This document shows positions 17,514 to 26,169 of a stretch of DNA of 31,685 nt, in pieces. The notes beneath the pieces are model-generated. The model was not told where the DNA came from. It made no database searches and saw only the letters and a program-made list of their open reading frames with translations. Position numbers and translations under genes: made by a program. Each line of letters opens with the position of its first letter. The stretch's first letter is position 1. The DNA comes from Arsenophonus sp046530785 (GTDB lineage Bacteria > Pseudomonadota > Gammaproteobacteria > Enterobacterales > Enterobacteriaceae), in NCBI GenBank assembly GCA_046530785.1, contig JBHEQT010000027.1, positions 1 through 31,685 on the forward strand, in the 5' to 3' direction.

Positions 17514-17990
17514 TTATTCCTGATGGTAGGGATGATTTATTGTAAACATTTCCGCTCTCAATAAAAATTTTCTATAACAAATATTCGAACTAGAGGATAA
17601 AATATTATTATGGATGACAGTAATAAAGTTTATCTACTAATGCTTTAAAAGAAAACCTTCTTAGAACCAATTAGAAAGATAACATTAATGGCTCTCCAAT
17701 TTTTCTTAGACTCATTTAATTATTAATCAAGTTGTAAAGTTTTATTCAGCTTATGTTCTGTTATTTAGATTACTTTATAAAGCTTACTGTTTCTAATAAT
17801 AATAAGTATTTATTTTACTTATCGAATATAAGTCTTATATCTCCGTTTTAATATGTCTTCTTCATGGATCTCAATAAAATCAAAATTTATTTTTTTAAAA
17901 ACGATGAAAATAATCTTTAAACCTTGATCTTCTTAGATAAGAGGAATATTTTTTATCAACTATAAAATCACTTATAGCTTCCTAAAACGA
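17514..17990 (-). pseudogene. rlmH: Decayed rlmH, 23S rRNA pseudouridine-1915 methyltransferase
   Basis: Minus-strand fragments cover most of RlmH. The end reads T-I-N-H-P-Y-H-Q-E and stop (stop at 17514-17516) against T-T-N-H-P-Y-H-R-E. Before it, P-L-V-R-I-F-V-I-E-N-F-Y, a two-base insertion, then R-A match P-L-V-R-V-L-V-A-E-S-L-Y-R-A. V-I-F-L-I-G-S matches the SAM-binding S-L-L-I-G-G region. Near 17900-17930 Y-L-R-R and K-D match E-Y-L-R-R-F-P-K-D. Several stops (for example TAA and TAG in the middle) and shifts break the frame. The knotted SPOUT methyltransferase is therefore lost, and nucleotide 1915 of the 23S rRNA is probably left unmethylated. Confidence 0.93.
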
Positions 17991-17999
17991 ATCCTAGAA

Positions 18000-18310
18000 T
18001 TTTTAAAAAAATATAATTTACGATTATCTTCTCTTTCATAATATCTACAATATCATCACCTAAATCGATAACTATTCAGTTCAAAAGACCTTCTCTTTGA
18101 AACAAAGAGAGATTATTTTTATATAATATTTTTCAATTAATTTCTCTGAAACTAATGTTAAATAATAGTTAGATTTTTCAGTAGAAATTATACTATAATC
18201 AAGTAATCCCTAGAATTTTTTAGCTATATTAATAAGTAATAATATTCATGATTTTATATCTACATAATAGATATAAAATAAATTGTTGGAGTTCAATTTC
18301 TTAAAAAGGT
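18000..18310 (-). pseudogene. rsfS: Decayed rsfS, ribosome silencing factor
   Basis: On the minus strand, codons near 18010-18080 read I-V-I-D-L-G-D-D-I-V-D-I-M-K-E-K against I-V-V-D-L-G-D-V-I-V-H-V-M-Q-E-E of RsfS. Upstream, near 18125-18205, a run of about 24 codons in one frame begins D-Y-S-I-I-S-T-E-K-S and continues N-Y-Y-L-T-L-V-S-E-K, against D-C-M-I-I-C-T-G-T-S and S-R-H-V-M-S-I-A-D-H. Most differences are single bases. The two parts are in different frames. RsfS blocks subunit joining in starvation by binding L14; an obligate symbiont may not need it. It lies next to rlmH as in E. coli. An 8-bp stem at 18092-18110 falls in the region between the two fragments. Confidence 0.9.
18251..18279. 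repeat. Perfect inverted repeat, 12-bp arms, 5-base loop
   Basis: Arms 18251-18262 (ATTTTATATCTA) and 18268-18279 are exact reverse complements around CATAA. It is in the 5' part of the rsfS remnant. Confidence 0.75.
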
Positions 18311-18312
18311 TC

Positions 18313-18335
18313 ATCTTTAATTTCAAATTAAAGAT
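18313..18335. repeat. Perfect inverted repeat, 11-bp arms, one central base
   Basis: Arms 18313-18323 (ATCTTTAATTT) and 18325-18335 are exact reverse complements around a C. It lies just upstream of the rsfS remnant, between it and nadD, 34 bases from the previous repeat. Nothing else is recognisable from here to the nadD tail. Confidence 0.7.
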
Positions 18336-18568
18336 ATTAATTTTATACTTATCTTAACTTATAAATTTATGTTGAAGTAAAATTTAATAAAATTACATAA
18401 ATAATTAATCTATTTCATAATAAATTTAAATGAATATTTATAATTAATTTTAGTATAAATTAAGGAATTATATTATCTTAATAGTAATAAAAAATCGATA
18501 AATTTATGACAATTACTTTATATATTCTAATATTTTATAAATATATTATATAATTGATTAATTATTAA

Positions 18569-18633
18569 TTAATCTTCATAAAGATAATGTTTATTAATAT
18601 AGTGCAAAACTTCTAGAGGTAATATTTTTTTTA
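18569..18633 (-). other. nadD: Out-of-frame but conserved C-terminal tail of nadD
   Basis: Immediately beyond the in-frame nadD stop (18631-18633), the shifted frame reads L-K-K-I-L-P-L-E-V-L, then H-Y-I-N-K-H-Y-L-Y-E-D and stop (18569-18571). It matches the end of E. coli NadD, L-L-P-E-P-V-L-T-Y-I-N-Q-Q-G-L-Y-R. The break is at a T10 tract (A10 in the mRNA, 18635-18644), followed in the mRNA by TT and A8. One more A would join the frames. The tail has no stops and is clearly conserved, unlike the remnants around it. Confidence 0.85.
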
Positions 18634-19236
18634 ATTTTTTTTTTGTTCACGAATTTTAGTAGCGGAAATATTTAATAAAGGAGTATCAGCTAGGTAAATA
18701 CTACCATAGGATCTATGATTAAGTATTTCCAGGTTATATACTTGATGTTGCTTTAACCATTCTTGCATTGATGAAGTTGGAAAATAAGTGATATAGTTTG
18801 GTCTGGCGCAAACTAATAAATGACAAACATTCAAAATTTTTTTCCAATTAAACCAAGTATCGATTGATAGTAAGCAATCTTGTCCGATAATAAAGGCTAG
18901 TGGTTTTTTCCAGCCTATTTCTTCCCGTAAAGAGAGTAGTGTTTCAATGGTATGGGAAGGAATTGTGCGTTCAAGTTCACGGGTATCAATGCTAAATAAA
19001 GGATTATTTTTGATAGCTAATTTTATCATTTCTAATCTTTGTTCAACTGTCGCTTTAGGTTGTGGACGATGGGGTGGAATATGATTTGGAAGTAAAATAA
19101 CCTGTTGTAAACCAACTTGTTTTGCTAGTACTTCAACTGGTAATAAGTGACCATAGTGAATAGGATCAAAAGTACCACCAAATAGTGCTTGAATAGCTGA
19201 AAAATTACCTATTTGCTTAGTTTTTTTATGATTCAT
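18631..19236 (-). CDS. nadD: Nicotinate-nucleotide adenylyltransferase (frameshifted at a poly-A tract)
   Basis: Adenylates nicotinate mononucleotide to deamido-NAD in NAD synthesis. The nucleotidyltransferase signature G-G-T-F-D-P-I-H-Y-G-H (H27 and H30) and the I-S-A-T-K-I-R motif are present, with I-I-G-Q-D in the middle. I choose the ATG at 19236, preceded by GAGAG and overlapping the holA end by 11 bases; the frame is open up to a GTG at 19266, but family N-termini are short. The uninterrupted frame ends just after I-R-E-Q-K-K-N, about 22 residues early, because an A10 run (18635-18644 on the complement) puts a TAA in frame. The normal C-terminus follows in another frame, so full-length protein probably comes from slippage at the A-run, or the run length is misread in the assembly. 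Confidence 0.92.
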   Translation of the reverse strand: MNHKKTKQIGNFSAIQALFGGTFDPIHYGHLLPVEVLAKQVGLQQVILLPNHIPPHRPQPKATVEQRLEMIKLAIKNNPLFSIDTRELERTIPSHTIETLLSLREEIGWKKPLAFIIGQDCLLSIDTWFNWKKILNVCHLLVCARPNYITYFPTSSMQEWLKQHQVYNLEILNHRSYGSIYLADTPLLNISATKIREQKKN

Positions 19237-20260
19237 TAATAAAACTCTCATGCAGTAATTTACCACAAAGTAACATAGATAAAGTTTCTAATTTTCGCCA
19301 AATTGAGTGGTTATAACATTGTTTTAAATGTAACTCAGCTTGAGTAATTAACTGTACTGCAATCTCTACTTTGCGAATTGATAATCGTTGTAATGCAGAT
19401 ATAATGAGAGGACGACGAATTTGCCAAATTTTATACTGATCAAATATTTTTTTGAAATCCTTATTGGTATTTTGTTGTTTTAATATCAAAAGTAATATTA
19501 GTTCAGGTTGAATTATACGCAATAAAATCACTGGTTCATAATCTTTATATTGTAATTCTTGAAGAATTCTCCAACTGCGCCTAACTTCACCTAGAAGTAG
19601 GGCATCAACCCAATGATAAGGTGTAAAATTAACAGTATTATTTACCATATCTTTAACACGAGATAAGGTGAGATTACCGTCAGGATATAATAGAAATAAA
19701 CGTTCAAGTACTTGATTAAGAGCGAATAAATTTCCTTCATAACAGTTACAAAGAAGCTGGTTAGCTTGTTTATCTAAATTAATATACATCTCTTTTGCTC
19801 GTTTTCTTACCCATTGAGCTAGTCTAGAATATTCAGGTGTTAAACAATTAATATAGACCCCATCCTTGCTTATTTTTTTGTACCAAACACTATTTTCTTG
19901 TGCTTTAGTTAATTTACTACCTCGTAATATAAGTAATAAATCAGAATGTAATAATTCAGTCAGTTTAAGAAACTTTTCTTCCATGATTATCCTTTGGTCA
20001 GTTTCAGGTAATATCAAGATAAGAATTTGTCTACTAGAAAATAAGCTAAATGATTCAATAAGGCGATAAATAGACTTCCAATCGGTACTTATATCTAATG
20101 AATAAGTATAACGTTCAATAAAACCTTGTTGTTTAGCAACTAGACAAACTTTATCGATACTTTCCTGTGATAAAAGAGGATCATTACCAAGAATAAAATA
20201 ACAGGTTCGCAGTTTATCAGAAAGTTGCGAACTTAGTTGATCTGGACAAATACGGATCAT
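19226..20260 (-). CDS. holA: DNA polymerase III, delta subunit
   Basis: Clamp-loader subunit that opens the beta sliding clamp. The protein is 344 residues (343 in E. coli), with an AAA-like N-terminal region that, as usual for delta, lacks a working P-loop; the N-terminus M-I-R-I-C-P-D-Q-L is family-typical. The clamp-binding segment near residues 70-75 (S-F-S-L-F-S) is visible. Its ATG overlaps the lptE stop by four bases and its end overlaps nadD, so leuS-lptE-holA-nadD is a coupled unit. The sequence is fairly diverged, but no break is seen. Confidence 0.94.
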   Translation of the reverse strand: MIRICPDQLSSQLSDKLRTCYFILGNDPLLSQESIDKVCLVAKQQGFIERYTYSLDISTDWKSIYRLIESFSLFSSRQILILILPETDQRIIMEEKFLKLTELLHSDLLLILRGSKLTKAQENSVWYKKISKDGVYINCLTPEYSRLAQWVRKRAKEMYINLDKQANQLLCNCYEGNLFALNQVLERLFLLYPDGNLTLSRVKDMVNNTVNFTPYHWVDALLLGEVRRSWRILQELQYKDYEPVILLRIIQPELILLLILKQQNTNKDFKKIFDQYKIWQIRRPLIISALQRLSIRKVEIAVQLITQAELHLKQCYNHSIWRKLETLSMLLCGKLLHESFINES

Positions 20261-20817
20261 TTTGAGTTTACTGATAGCGTTTTTTCCTCAGAAATTAATT
20301 TTTCAGTTTTATTCTGAATATTTCTATGAAAAAATACTAATTTACGAATTAATTGATGTGCTGCTTGTTCACGCATTTCTTGTTTAATAAGTTCTTTTTC
20401 AGTGTCTTTAGCTAGTGTTTCTAATGGATTATCAAGAAAAACTTGTTCGACATGTGTTTTGATAGCAGGGTAAACTCTACCATTTGGTAAAATAATTTGA
20501 GTTTTAATCCAAAAATTAAATTGTTTTTCAGCACTTTTGCCATCTTGATAAATAGAAACAGTTTCAGTGTTTTTAGATGAACATAATATTTTTAAAATCG
20601 GTATATTCTCAATATTTTCATCAATTAAGTTAATGTTATTTAACAGTAATTGTTCTCTAATTGCACTTGCTAGAGGTCCGTATGGATCATCGCTACTTAA
20701 TCTTAATGTTTTTAGTTCTTCAGGTATTTGAGCCCTACCTTTTAAGGAAAATCCGCAACTAGTCGTAATTAGAACGATTAAGATTAAAAATAAGGTAATT
20801 AAATAACGGAAAAACAT
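20257..20817 (-). CDS. lptE: LPS-assembly lipoprotein LptE
   Basis: Outer-membrane lipoprotein that plugs LptD and helps put lipopolysaccharide into the outer leaflet. A signal peptide runs to the lipobox I-T-T-S-C with lipidated C21, followed by G-F-S-L-K-G, the usual mature start. Length is 186 against about 193 in E. coli, the difference being in the variable C-terminal tail. Its ATG is 17 bases after the leuS stop, with a GGAG element (complement of about 20821-20825). Its presence implies the cell still builds a lipopolysaccharide-bearing outer membrane, even though pagP is dead. It depends on Lnt, also in this window, for N-acylation. Confidence 0.93.
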   Translation of the reverse strand: MFFRYLITLFLILIVLITTSCGFSLKGRAQIPEELKTLRLSSDDPYGPLASAIREQLLLNNINLIDENIENIPILKILCSSKNTETVSIYQDGKSAEKQFNFWIKTQIILPNGRVYPAIKTHVEQVFLDNPLETLAKDTEKELIKQEMREQAAHQLIRKLVFFHRNIQNKTEKLISEEKTLSVNSK

Positions 20818-20834
20818 TTTCTCTCCTTATTAAG

Positions 20835-23423
20835 TTATTCAATAACGATATTTAAGAGTTTACCTGGTATATAAATTATTTTGCGGATGTTTATACCTTC
20901 AAGGTATTTTGCTACACTATATTCTTGAATTGCCATATTTAAAACAGAATCTTGTGATTCATTAATATTGATATTTATTTTCCCACGAATTTTACCATTA
21001 ACTTGAATGATGAGTAATTTAGTATCTTCTATTTTTGCCTGTTCATCAATAATAGGCCAACTAGCATTATCAATATCTTCTAAATGACCAAGTGCTTTCC
21101 ACATTATAAAACAGGCATGTGGAATAATAGGCGATATCATTCGAACAATAGCCTCTAAAGATTCTTGTATTAATGATCGATCCTGTTCACTATTATTGGA
21201 GGCACGTGTTAGCTTATTCATGAATTCCATGATAGCAGCAATTGCAGTATTAAATGAATAACGGCGACCGATATCATCAGATACTTTATCGATTGTTTTA
21301 TGTAGATCACGCCATATATTTTTTTGTTCTGGTGTGAAACTTTTAGTCTCTAATAACGCTGTTTTACCTTTTCGTGTATGTTCAAAAACTGTTCTCCAAA
21401 GACGACAAATAAAACGATTTGCACCTTCTAAGTTTGATTCTTTCCATTCCAAAGAAAGTGTGGGTGGAGCGGCAAACATCATAAATAGACGAACCGTATC
21501 AGCTCCATATTTTTCTACCATTAATTGTGGATCGATACCATTATTTTTTGATTTAGACATTTTATTCATCCCTGTATAAAAAAGTTGATGACCATTTTTG
21601 TCTGTTGCTTTAACAATCTTGCCTTTTTTATTTCGTTCAACAATCACATGAACTGGTGAGACCCAAACTTGTTTTCCGTTTTCATCTAAGTAATAAAAAG
21701 TATCTGCTAATACCATTCCTTGGCATAATAATCGTTTAGCTGGCTCATCAGAATTTACTAATCCAACATCACGCATTAATTTATGAAAAAAACGAAAGTA
21801 CAATAAATGCATAATAGCATGCTCAATACCACCAATATATTGATCAACTGGTAGCCAGTAATTAGCTGCAGATGAATCTAGCATTCCTTTATCATAATTT
21901 GGGCAAGTATAACGAGCATAATACCAGGAAGATTCTATAAAAGTATCAAAAGTATCAGTTTCACGTAATCCATTATGATTATTGATTTTGATTTTGGCCC
22001 ATTCTGGATCAATTTTGATAGGACAACTAATTCCTTTTATTACTAGATCTTCAGATAAGATGACGGGTAATTTTTCTTCTGGTACTGGAATGATAGATCC
22101 GTCTTCCATTGTTATCATTGGAATAGGCGTCCCCCAATAACGTTGCCTAGAAACTCCCCAATCACGTAAACGGTAATTAACTTTACGTTTACCTAAACCT
22201 TTTAAAACTAATTTATCTATAATAGCTTTTGCATCTAAATCTTTTTTATTTTTTATATCACTAAATTTACTTGAATTAATTATCTTATTTTTATCAGTTA
22301 ATGGGCTAGCTATTAGATCGAGTATCTGGTCTTCTTTTTCATCGATAATCGCTTTAATAGGTAAGTGATATTTATTTGCAAATTTCCAGTTATTTTGATC
22401 ATACTCTGGAATACCCATCACTACCCCTGTACCATATTCCATTAATACAAAATTGGCTATCCAGATCGGAATTTTTTTATTAGTTAGTGGATGAATTGCG
22501 AATAAATTAGTGGAAATACCTTTTTTCTCCATGGTTTCTATTTCGATTTCTGAAACTTTAATATTGCGACATTCATAGATAAAGGCACTAATTTTAGCAT
22601 TTTTTTTTGCTACTCTTTTTGCTAGTGGATGAGTTGGTGCGATAGCGAGATAAGTTACTCCCATAAAAATATTAGGTCGAGTAGTGTAGGTGGTTAGTTT
22701 TTCATCGTTGTCTATCAATTTAAAAATAATTTCAACCCCTTCTGATCGACCGATCCAGTTACGTTGCATAGTTTTAACTTGTTCTGGCCATCCATCTAAT
22801 TTATCTAGATCATTAAGTAGTTCTTCAGCATAATCGGTAATTTTTATGAACCATTGGGGAATTTCTTTACGTTCAATAGGTGTATTGCATCTCCAGCAAC
22901 AACCATTAATAACTTGTTCGTTAGCTACGACAGTTAAATCATTTGGACACCAGTTAACATCAGAGGTTTTTTTATAAACTAAGTTTTTTTCATAAAGTTT
23001 ATTGAAAAACCATTGTTCCCAACGATAATACTCCGGTCTACAAGTTGTAACTTCTCGACTCCAGTCATAACTAAATCCAAGAATTTTTAATTGATTTTTC
23101 ATGCAATCGATATTTGCATAAGTCCAAGTAGAAGGAGCGGTATTATTTTTTACTGCAGCACTTTCTGCTGGTAAACCAAAAGCATCCCATCCAATAGGTT
23201 GCAGAACATTTTTTCCTAGCATTCGTTGGTAACGAGAAATAATATCACCAATAGTATAGTTTCGAACATGTCCCATATGCAATTGACCAGATGGATAAGG
23301 TAGCATTGAGAGACAATAGTACTTTTCTTTTTTATTATCTTCTATTACCTTAAATGTTTGTTTTTCTTCCCAATAGTGTTGTACGTATTTTTCTATTTCT
23401 TTTGGTCGATATTTCTCTTGCAT
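20835..23423 (-). CDS. leuS: Leucyl-tRNA synthetase
   Basis: Charges tRNA-Leu. Class I motifs are clear: H49-M-G-H52 in the P-Y-P-S-G-Q-L-H-M-G-H segment and K-M-S-K-S near residue 620. The CP1 editing domain is complete, with T-T-R-P near 250 and the following threonine-rich pocket. The zinc-type cysteines near residue 160-177 (C-P-N-D, C-C-W-R-C) are present. The C-terminal anticodon and tail domains run to I-P-G-K-L-L-N-I-V. Length is 862 against 860 in E. coli. First gene of leuS-lptE-holA-nadD. The region upstream holds a divergent ybeL remnant, as expected from E. coli order. Confidence 0.98.
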   Translation of the reverse strand: MQEKYRPKEIEKYVQHYWEEKQTFKVIEDNKKEKYYCLSMLPYPSGQLHMGHVRNYTIGDIISRYQRMLGKNVLQPIGWDAFGLPAESAAVKNNTAPSTWTYANIDCMKNQLKILGFSYDWSREVTTCRPEYYRWEQWFFNKLYEKNLVYKKTSDVNWCPNDLTVVANEQVINGCCWRCNTPIERKEIPQWFIKITDYAEELLNDLDKLDGWPEQVKTMQRNWIGRSEGVEIIFKLIDNDEKLTTYTTRPNIFMGVTYLAIAPTHPLAKRVAKKNAKISAFIYECRNIKVSEIEIETMEKKGISTNLFAIHPLTNKKIPIWIANFVLMEYGTGVVMGIPEYDQNNWKFANKYHLPIKAIIDEKEDQILDLIASPLTDKNKIINSSKFSDIKNKKDLDAKAIIDKLVLKGLGKRKVNYRLRDWGVSRQRYWGTPIPMITMEDGSIIPVPEEKLPVILSEDLVIKGISCPIKIDPEWAKIKINNHNGLRETDTFDTFIESSWYYARYTCPNYDKGMLDSSAANYWLPVDQYIGGIEHAIMHLLYFRFFHKLMRDVGLVNSDEPAKRLLCQGMVLADTFYYLDENGKQVWVSPVHVIVERNKKGKIVKATDKNGHQLFYTGMNKMSKSKNNGIDPQLMVEKYGADTVRLFMMFAAPPTLSLEWKESNLEGANRFICRLWRTVFEHTRKGKTALLETKSFTPEQKNIWRDLHKTIDKVSDDIGRRYSFNTAIAAIMEFMNKLTRASNNSEQDRSLIQESLEAIVRMISPIIPHACFIMWKALGHLEDIDNASWPIIDEQAKIEDTKLLIIQVNGKIRGKINININESQDSVLNMAIQEYSVAKYLEGINIRKIIYIPGKLLNIVIE

Positions 23424-23539
23424 GAAAAAGAATGTTCCTATTATGATGAATATACAGTATTTTAGCCGCTTTGAAATGATACCTTTGAATTATCTCTCTG
23501 GATAGAATAAAGAATAATTGCTCCCAAGTATAATTTTTA

Positions 23540-24040
23540 ATGAATACTTAAAAAGTATAGATAAATTAATTTTATTTATACTAAAATCTTTTAGATTTAG
23601 AAAAAAATCTAAAATATAAATTATCCAGAATTGATTAATTATTTTAATATTATCCATTTAACTGATTGTTTAACGATTTCTATCAATAAACAGCAGATAA
23701 TTTTTAATATTAATTTATAATTTAGTAAAAATCCTTTAAAAATTTTATTTTCAAAGGAATCAGAAAAATAATCTTTTGCTATTATTAGTTAATGATTTCC
23801 TTTTTATAAAATTATTCAATAAGTAATCTTTTAGAAAAATCCACTTCATTAGTGATTCACTTTATTATATATTCCTTTATTAGAAAATTTTATTGTTAGA
23901 TTAAGTACTTCAGATTGATTATTTCTAGATCTAATATCTAGAGGATCAGATCGTTAAAAACATTATAATATGATCTATATTAAGTTCTTTTTAATAATAG
24001 AAATGAATTATTATTTCTACAAATCAGATAATTGAGAAAA
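23540..24040 (+). pseudogene. ybeL: Decayed ybeL
   Basis: On the plus strand, divergent from leuS as in E. coli, fragments of YbeL can be read. Near 23750-23793: K-E-S, two codons, *, one codon, F-A-I-I-S, against K-E-S, two codons, Q, one codon, L-A-D-I-T. Near 23857-23877: H-F-I-I-Y-S-F against H-G-V-Y-H-S-G. Near 23880-23925, codons run K-I-L-L-L-D-*-V, then F, against E-V-V-G-L-G-N-L-V and the zinc-ribbon C-H-F. Stops and small indels are frequent. YbeL is a conserved alpha-helical and zinc-ribbon protein of unknown role. Limits are estimated from the E. coli length. Each fragment alone is weak; order, spacing and place make the case. Confidence 0.6.
23589..23614. repeat. Perfect inverted repeat, 10-bp arms, 6-base loop
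   Basis: Arms 23589-23598 (TTTTAGATTT) and 23605-23614 are exact reverse complements. In the 5' part of the ybeL remnant. Another exact 7-bp stem, TCTAGAT with a 5-base loop, lies at 23924-23942 in the same remnant. Confidence 0.7.
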
Positions 24041-24612
24041 AATTATTAATCTGGTTAGTTAATATCCTAATAATTTCTCTAATTATTTTAAATAACTATA
24101 TTTTAACTTTTTTATTTCTTTTTAAAAATTTTTTCAATAATATAAAATTATTAATTATTTATTTATAAAATTAGTTTTTAGGAATGTCCAGGATTTAAAA
24201 ACTAATTTTAACTGAGTAATTTAGAAAAATCAATCTTATTGATATTAATATAAATTATATATTTCACTATTTTGAATGTAGATTCAAAGCATTTAATCTT
24301 TAGATTTATATTAGTTTAATAGAAGTAGAGATAAAATCAAAAAAATAAAAAATTCTTTTTTGAGAATCCATCGAATAATTAAAAAGTATTTGAAACTGTT
24401 TATAACAATTTAGTTCTTCTTAAAAAGAAGAATAGACCTTTAAATAACTAAGTAGAAAGGATATATGTATAAATAAATTAAATAATTTTCAACTGCTAAT
24501 AAATAAAAAATTCTTTATAATGTAAACAGATCATTAGTTACTTTAATGATAAAGTTTATTAAACAAAATAAAATTTTAATAGCTCTAGCTAGGAGCGAAA
24601 TAATAATTTTAT
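24041..24612. other. Gap downstream of lnt, no gene recognised
   Basis: About 570 bases with no readable gene or remnant. In E. coli the glutamate transporter genes gltIJKL and others lie between lnt and leuS; I looked for GltL motifs here and saw none. It contains the longest perfect stem of the window (24166-24210) and a smaller one, TTCTTCTT with AAA loop, at 24414-24432. Confidence 0.5.
24166..24210. repeat. Perfect inverted repeat, 15-bp arms, 15-base loop
   Basis: Arms 24166-24180 (TAAAATTAGTTTTTA) and 24196-24210 are exact reverse complements. The loop 24181-24195 (GGAATGTCCAGGATT) is richer in G and C than its surroundings and can form a small GGA/TCC inner stem. It is 400 bases downstream of lnt. 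Not a classic intrinsic terminator, since the stem is nearly all A/T and no T-run follows. Confidence 0.8.
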
Positions 24613-26163
24613 TTATATGTTAAATTGATCATTTTTATTTTTCCGTAAGAAAATAGCTAACATAATAAATAAAATAACTAATATCCACATAGGCCAGTTG
24701 CTCCAACGTGAGTAAGGTGTGAGACCAGAGCTTGGTGTTACTTCAGTATTTAAAGTTGAGCGAGTAAATTGAGGAAGTTCTGATTGAATATTTCCATTAG
24801 AAGAAATTACTGCCGTAATACCATTATTAGTAGCACGTAATAATGGACGACCAAGTTCAAGTGCACGCATACGTGCCATTTGAAAGTGTTGCCATGGGCC
24901 AATAGAATTGCCGAACCAAGAATCGTTTGAAATTGTTAATAAAAAATCAGTATCTGATTTAAAGTTATCTCTAACTTGATTTCCTAAGATAATTTCATAA
25001 CAAATAGCTGCAGTTAGTTGAATATTTCCAACAGTTAATTGTTGTTGTTTATAATCACCATTACTAAAACTTGACATTGGTAAATTAAATAAAGGAGAGA
25101 TTGGCCGAAGAATATTTTCTAATGGAACAAATTCACCAAAAGGTACCAAATGATGTTTTTGATAACGATTGCTGGTTGGATATTGATAAGCTTTATTATT
25201 TCCCAATACAATAATACTATTAAAAAAATTGATCATTCCTTGTTTTCTTGTTTTAGCATCAACAATTCCAGTAATTAATTGAGTATTTTTTAACCGAAGT
25301 ATTTTATCTAATGAAGTTAGTAACAGGTTATTGTCTAATTCGATTGATGGAATAGCAGATTCAGGCCAAATAATGATTTTAGCGTAACCAATATAAGGTA
25401 TGGATAGATCAAGATAGGCATTAATGGTTTTTTCAAAAAATCCTGATTCCCATTTTGAATTTTGAGAAATGTTAGCTTGAACTAAAACAACTTGTGATTT
25501 TTTTTCTATAACTGGTGTAACCCATTTATAATTTTTTAGTGTTATTGGTAAAAATAATAAAGTAATTGCTATAACTAGAGAAATTATTTGACGTTTTAGA
25601 TAAGCAAAAACAAAGAAATTGGTAATAATTAGCAATAGAAATGTTATCATCTCAACACCAAATATTGGTGCGATACCTTTGAGTGGTCCATCAATTTGAC
25701 TATAACCAAATTGTAACCAAGGGAACCCAGTTAGTATCCAGCTACGTAAATATTCAGTTATTTGCCATATTGCAGGAGCAGCAAAAATAAAACGAGCAAT
25801 ATTAAGACGTGGAAAGAATCGATTGAGTAGATAAGCAAATAACATAGGATATAGTGATAAATAAGCTGCAAGTAATATTACTAAAAAAACATTAATCGCT
25901 AATAGTGGCATTCCTCCAAAATTAGCAATGCTCACATAAATCCAGTTAATACCACTACTAAATAAACCAATTCCCCAACAAAATGCTATCAAACTTGATT
26001 GATTGTTTGAGCGATTAATAATTAATATCTGTAAACCAAAAAGAGAGAAAAGAGAGGCTAACCATATATCAAAAGGTGAAAAAGCAAGTGTACCACAGAT
26101 CCCCAAAATTAATGCAATTAATCCTCGTAACCACTGAGGATCATAAATTGATTTTTTTTTCAT
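24613..26163 (-). CDS. lnt: Apolipoprotein N-acyltransferase
   Basis: Adds the third acyl chain to outer-membrane lipoproteins, using phospholipid as donor, at the periplasmic face of the inner membrane. The N-terminal half carries about seven hydrophobic segments (residues 10-210), then the nitrilase-like domain with the triad E268 (W-P-E-S), K336 (Q-K-H-H-L-V-P-F-G-E) and C388 (A-I-C-Y-E), all present. A last membrane segment is at about 490-507. Length is 516 against 512. It follows corC by 6 bases in the ybeY-corC-lnt operon. Intact lnt agrees with retained lptE and an active lipoprotein pathway. Confidence 0.97.
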   Translation of the reverse strand: MKKKSIYDPQWLRGLIALILGICGTLAFSPFDIWLASLFSLFGLQILIINRSNNQSSLIAFCWGIGLFSSGINWIYVSIANFGGMPLLAINVFLVILLAAYLSLYPMLFAYLLNRFFPRLNIARFIFAAPAIWQITEYLRSWILTGFPWLQFGYSQIDGPLKGIAPIFGVEMITFLLLIITNFFVFAYLKRQIISLVIAITLLFLPITLKNYKWVTPVIEKKSQVVLVQANISQNSKWESGFFEKTINAYLDLSIPYIGYAKIIIWPESAIPSIELDNNLLLTSLDKILRLKNTQLITGIVDAKTRKQGMINFFNSIIVLGNNKAYQYPTSNRYQKHHLVPFGEFVPLENILRPISPLFNLPMSSFSNGDYKQQQLTVGNIQLTAAICYEIILGNQVRDNFKSDTDFLLTISNDSWFGNSIGPWQHFQMARMRALELGRPLLRATNNGITAVISSNGNIQSELPQFTRSTLNTEVTPSSGLTPYSRWSNWPMWILVILFIMLAIFLRKNKNDQFNI

Positions 26164-26169
26164 TAAATG

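Noticed and set aside
17578..17600. TTCGAA motifs resembling a tRNA T-loop (17584, also near 13064)
   Set aside because: The flanking bases do not form the T-stem or an acceptor stem; the first is explained by the rlmH remnant (P-L-V-R-I) and the second by dacA.
24041..24612. gltL (glutamate transporter ATPase) remnant between lnt and leuS
   Set aside because: No Walker A, signature or Walker B trace could be read in the minus strand.
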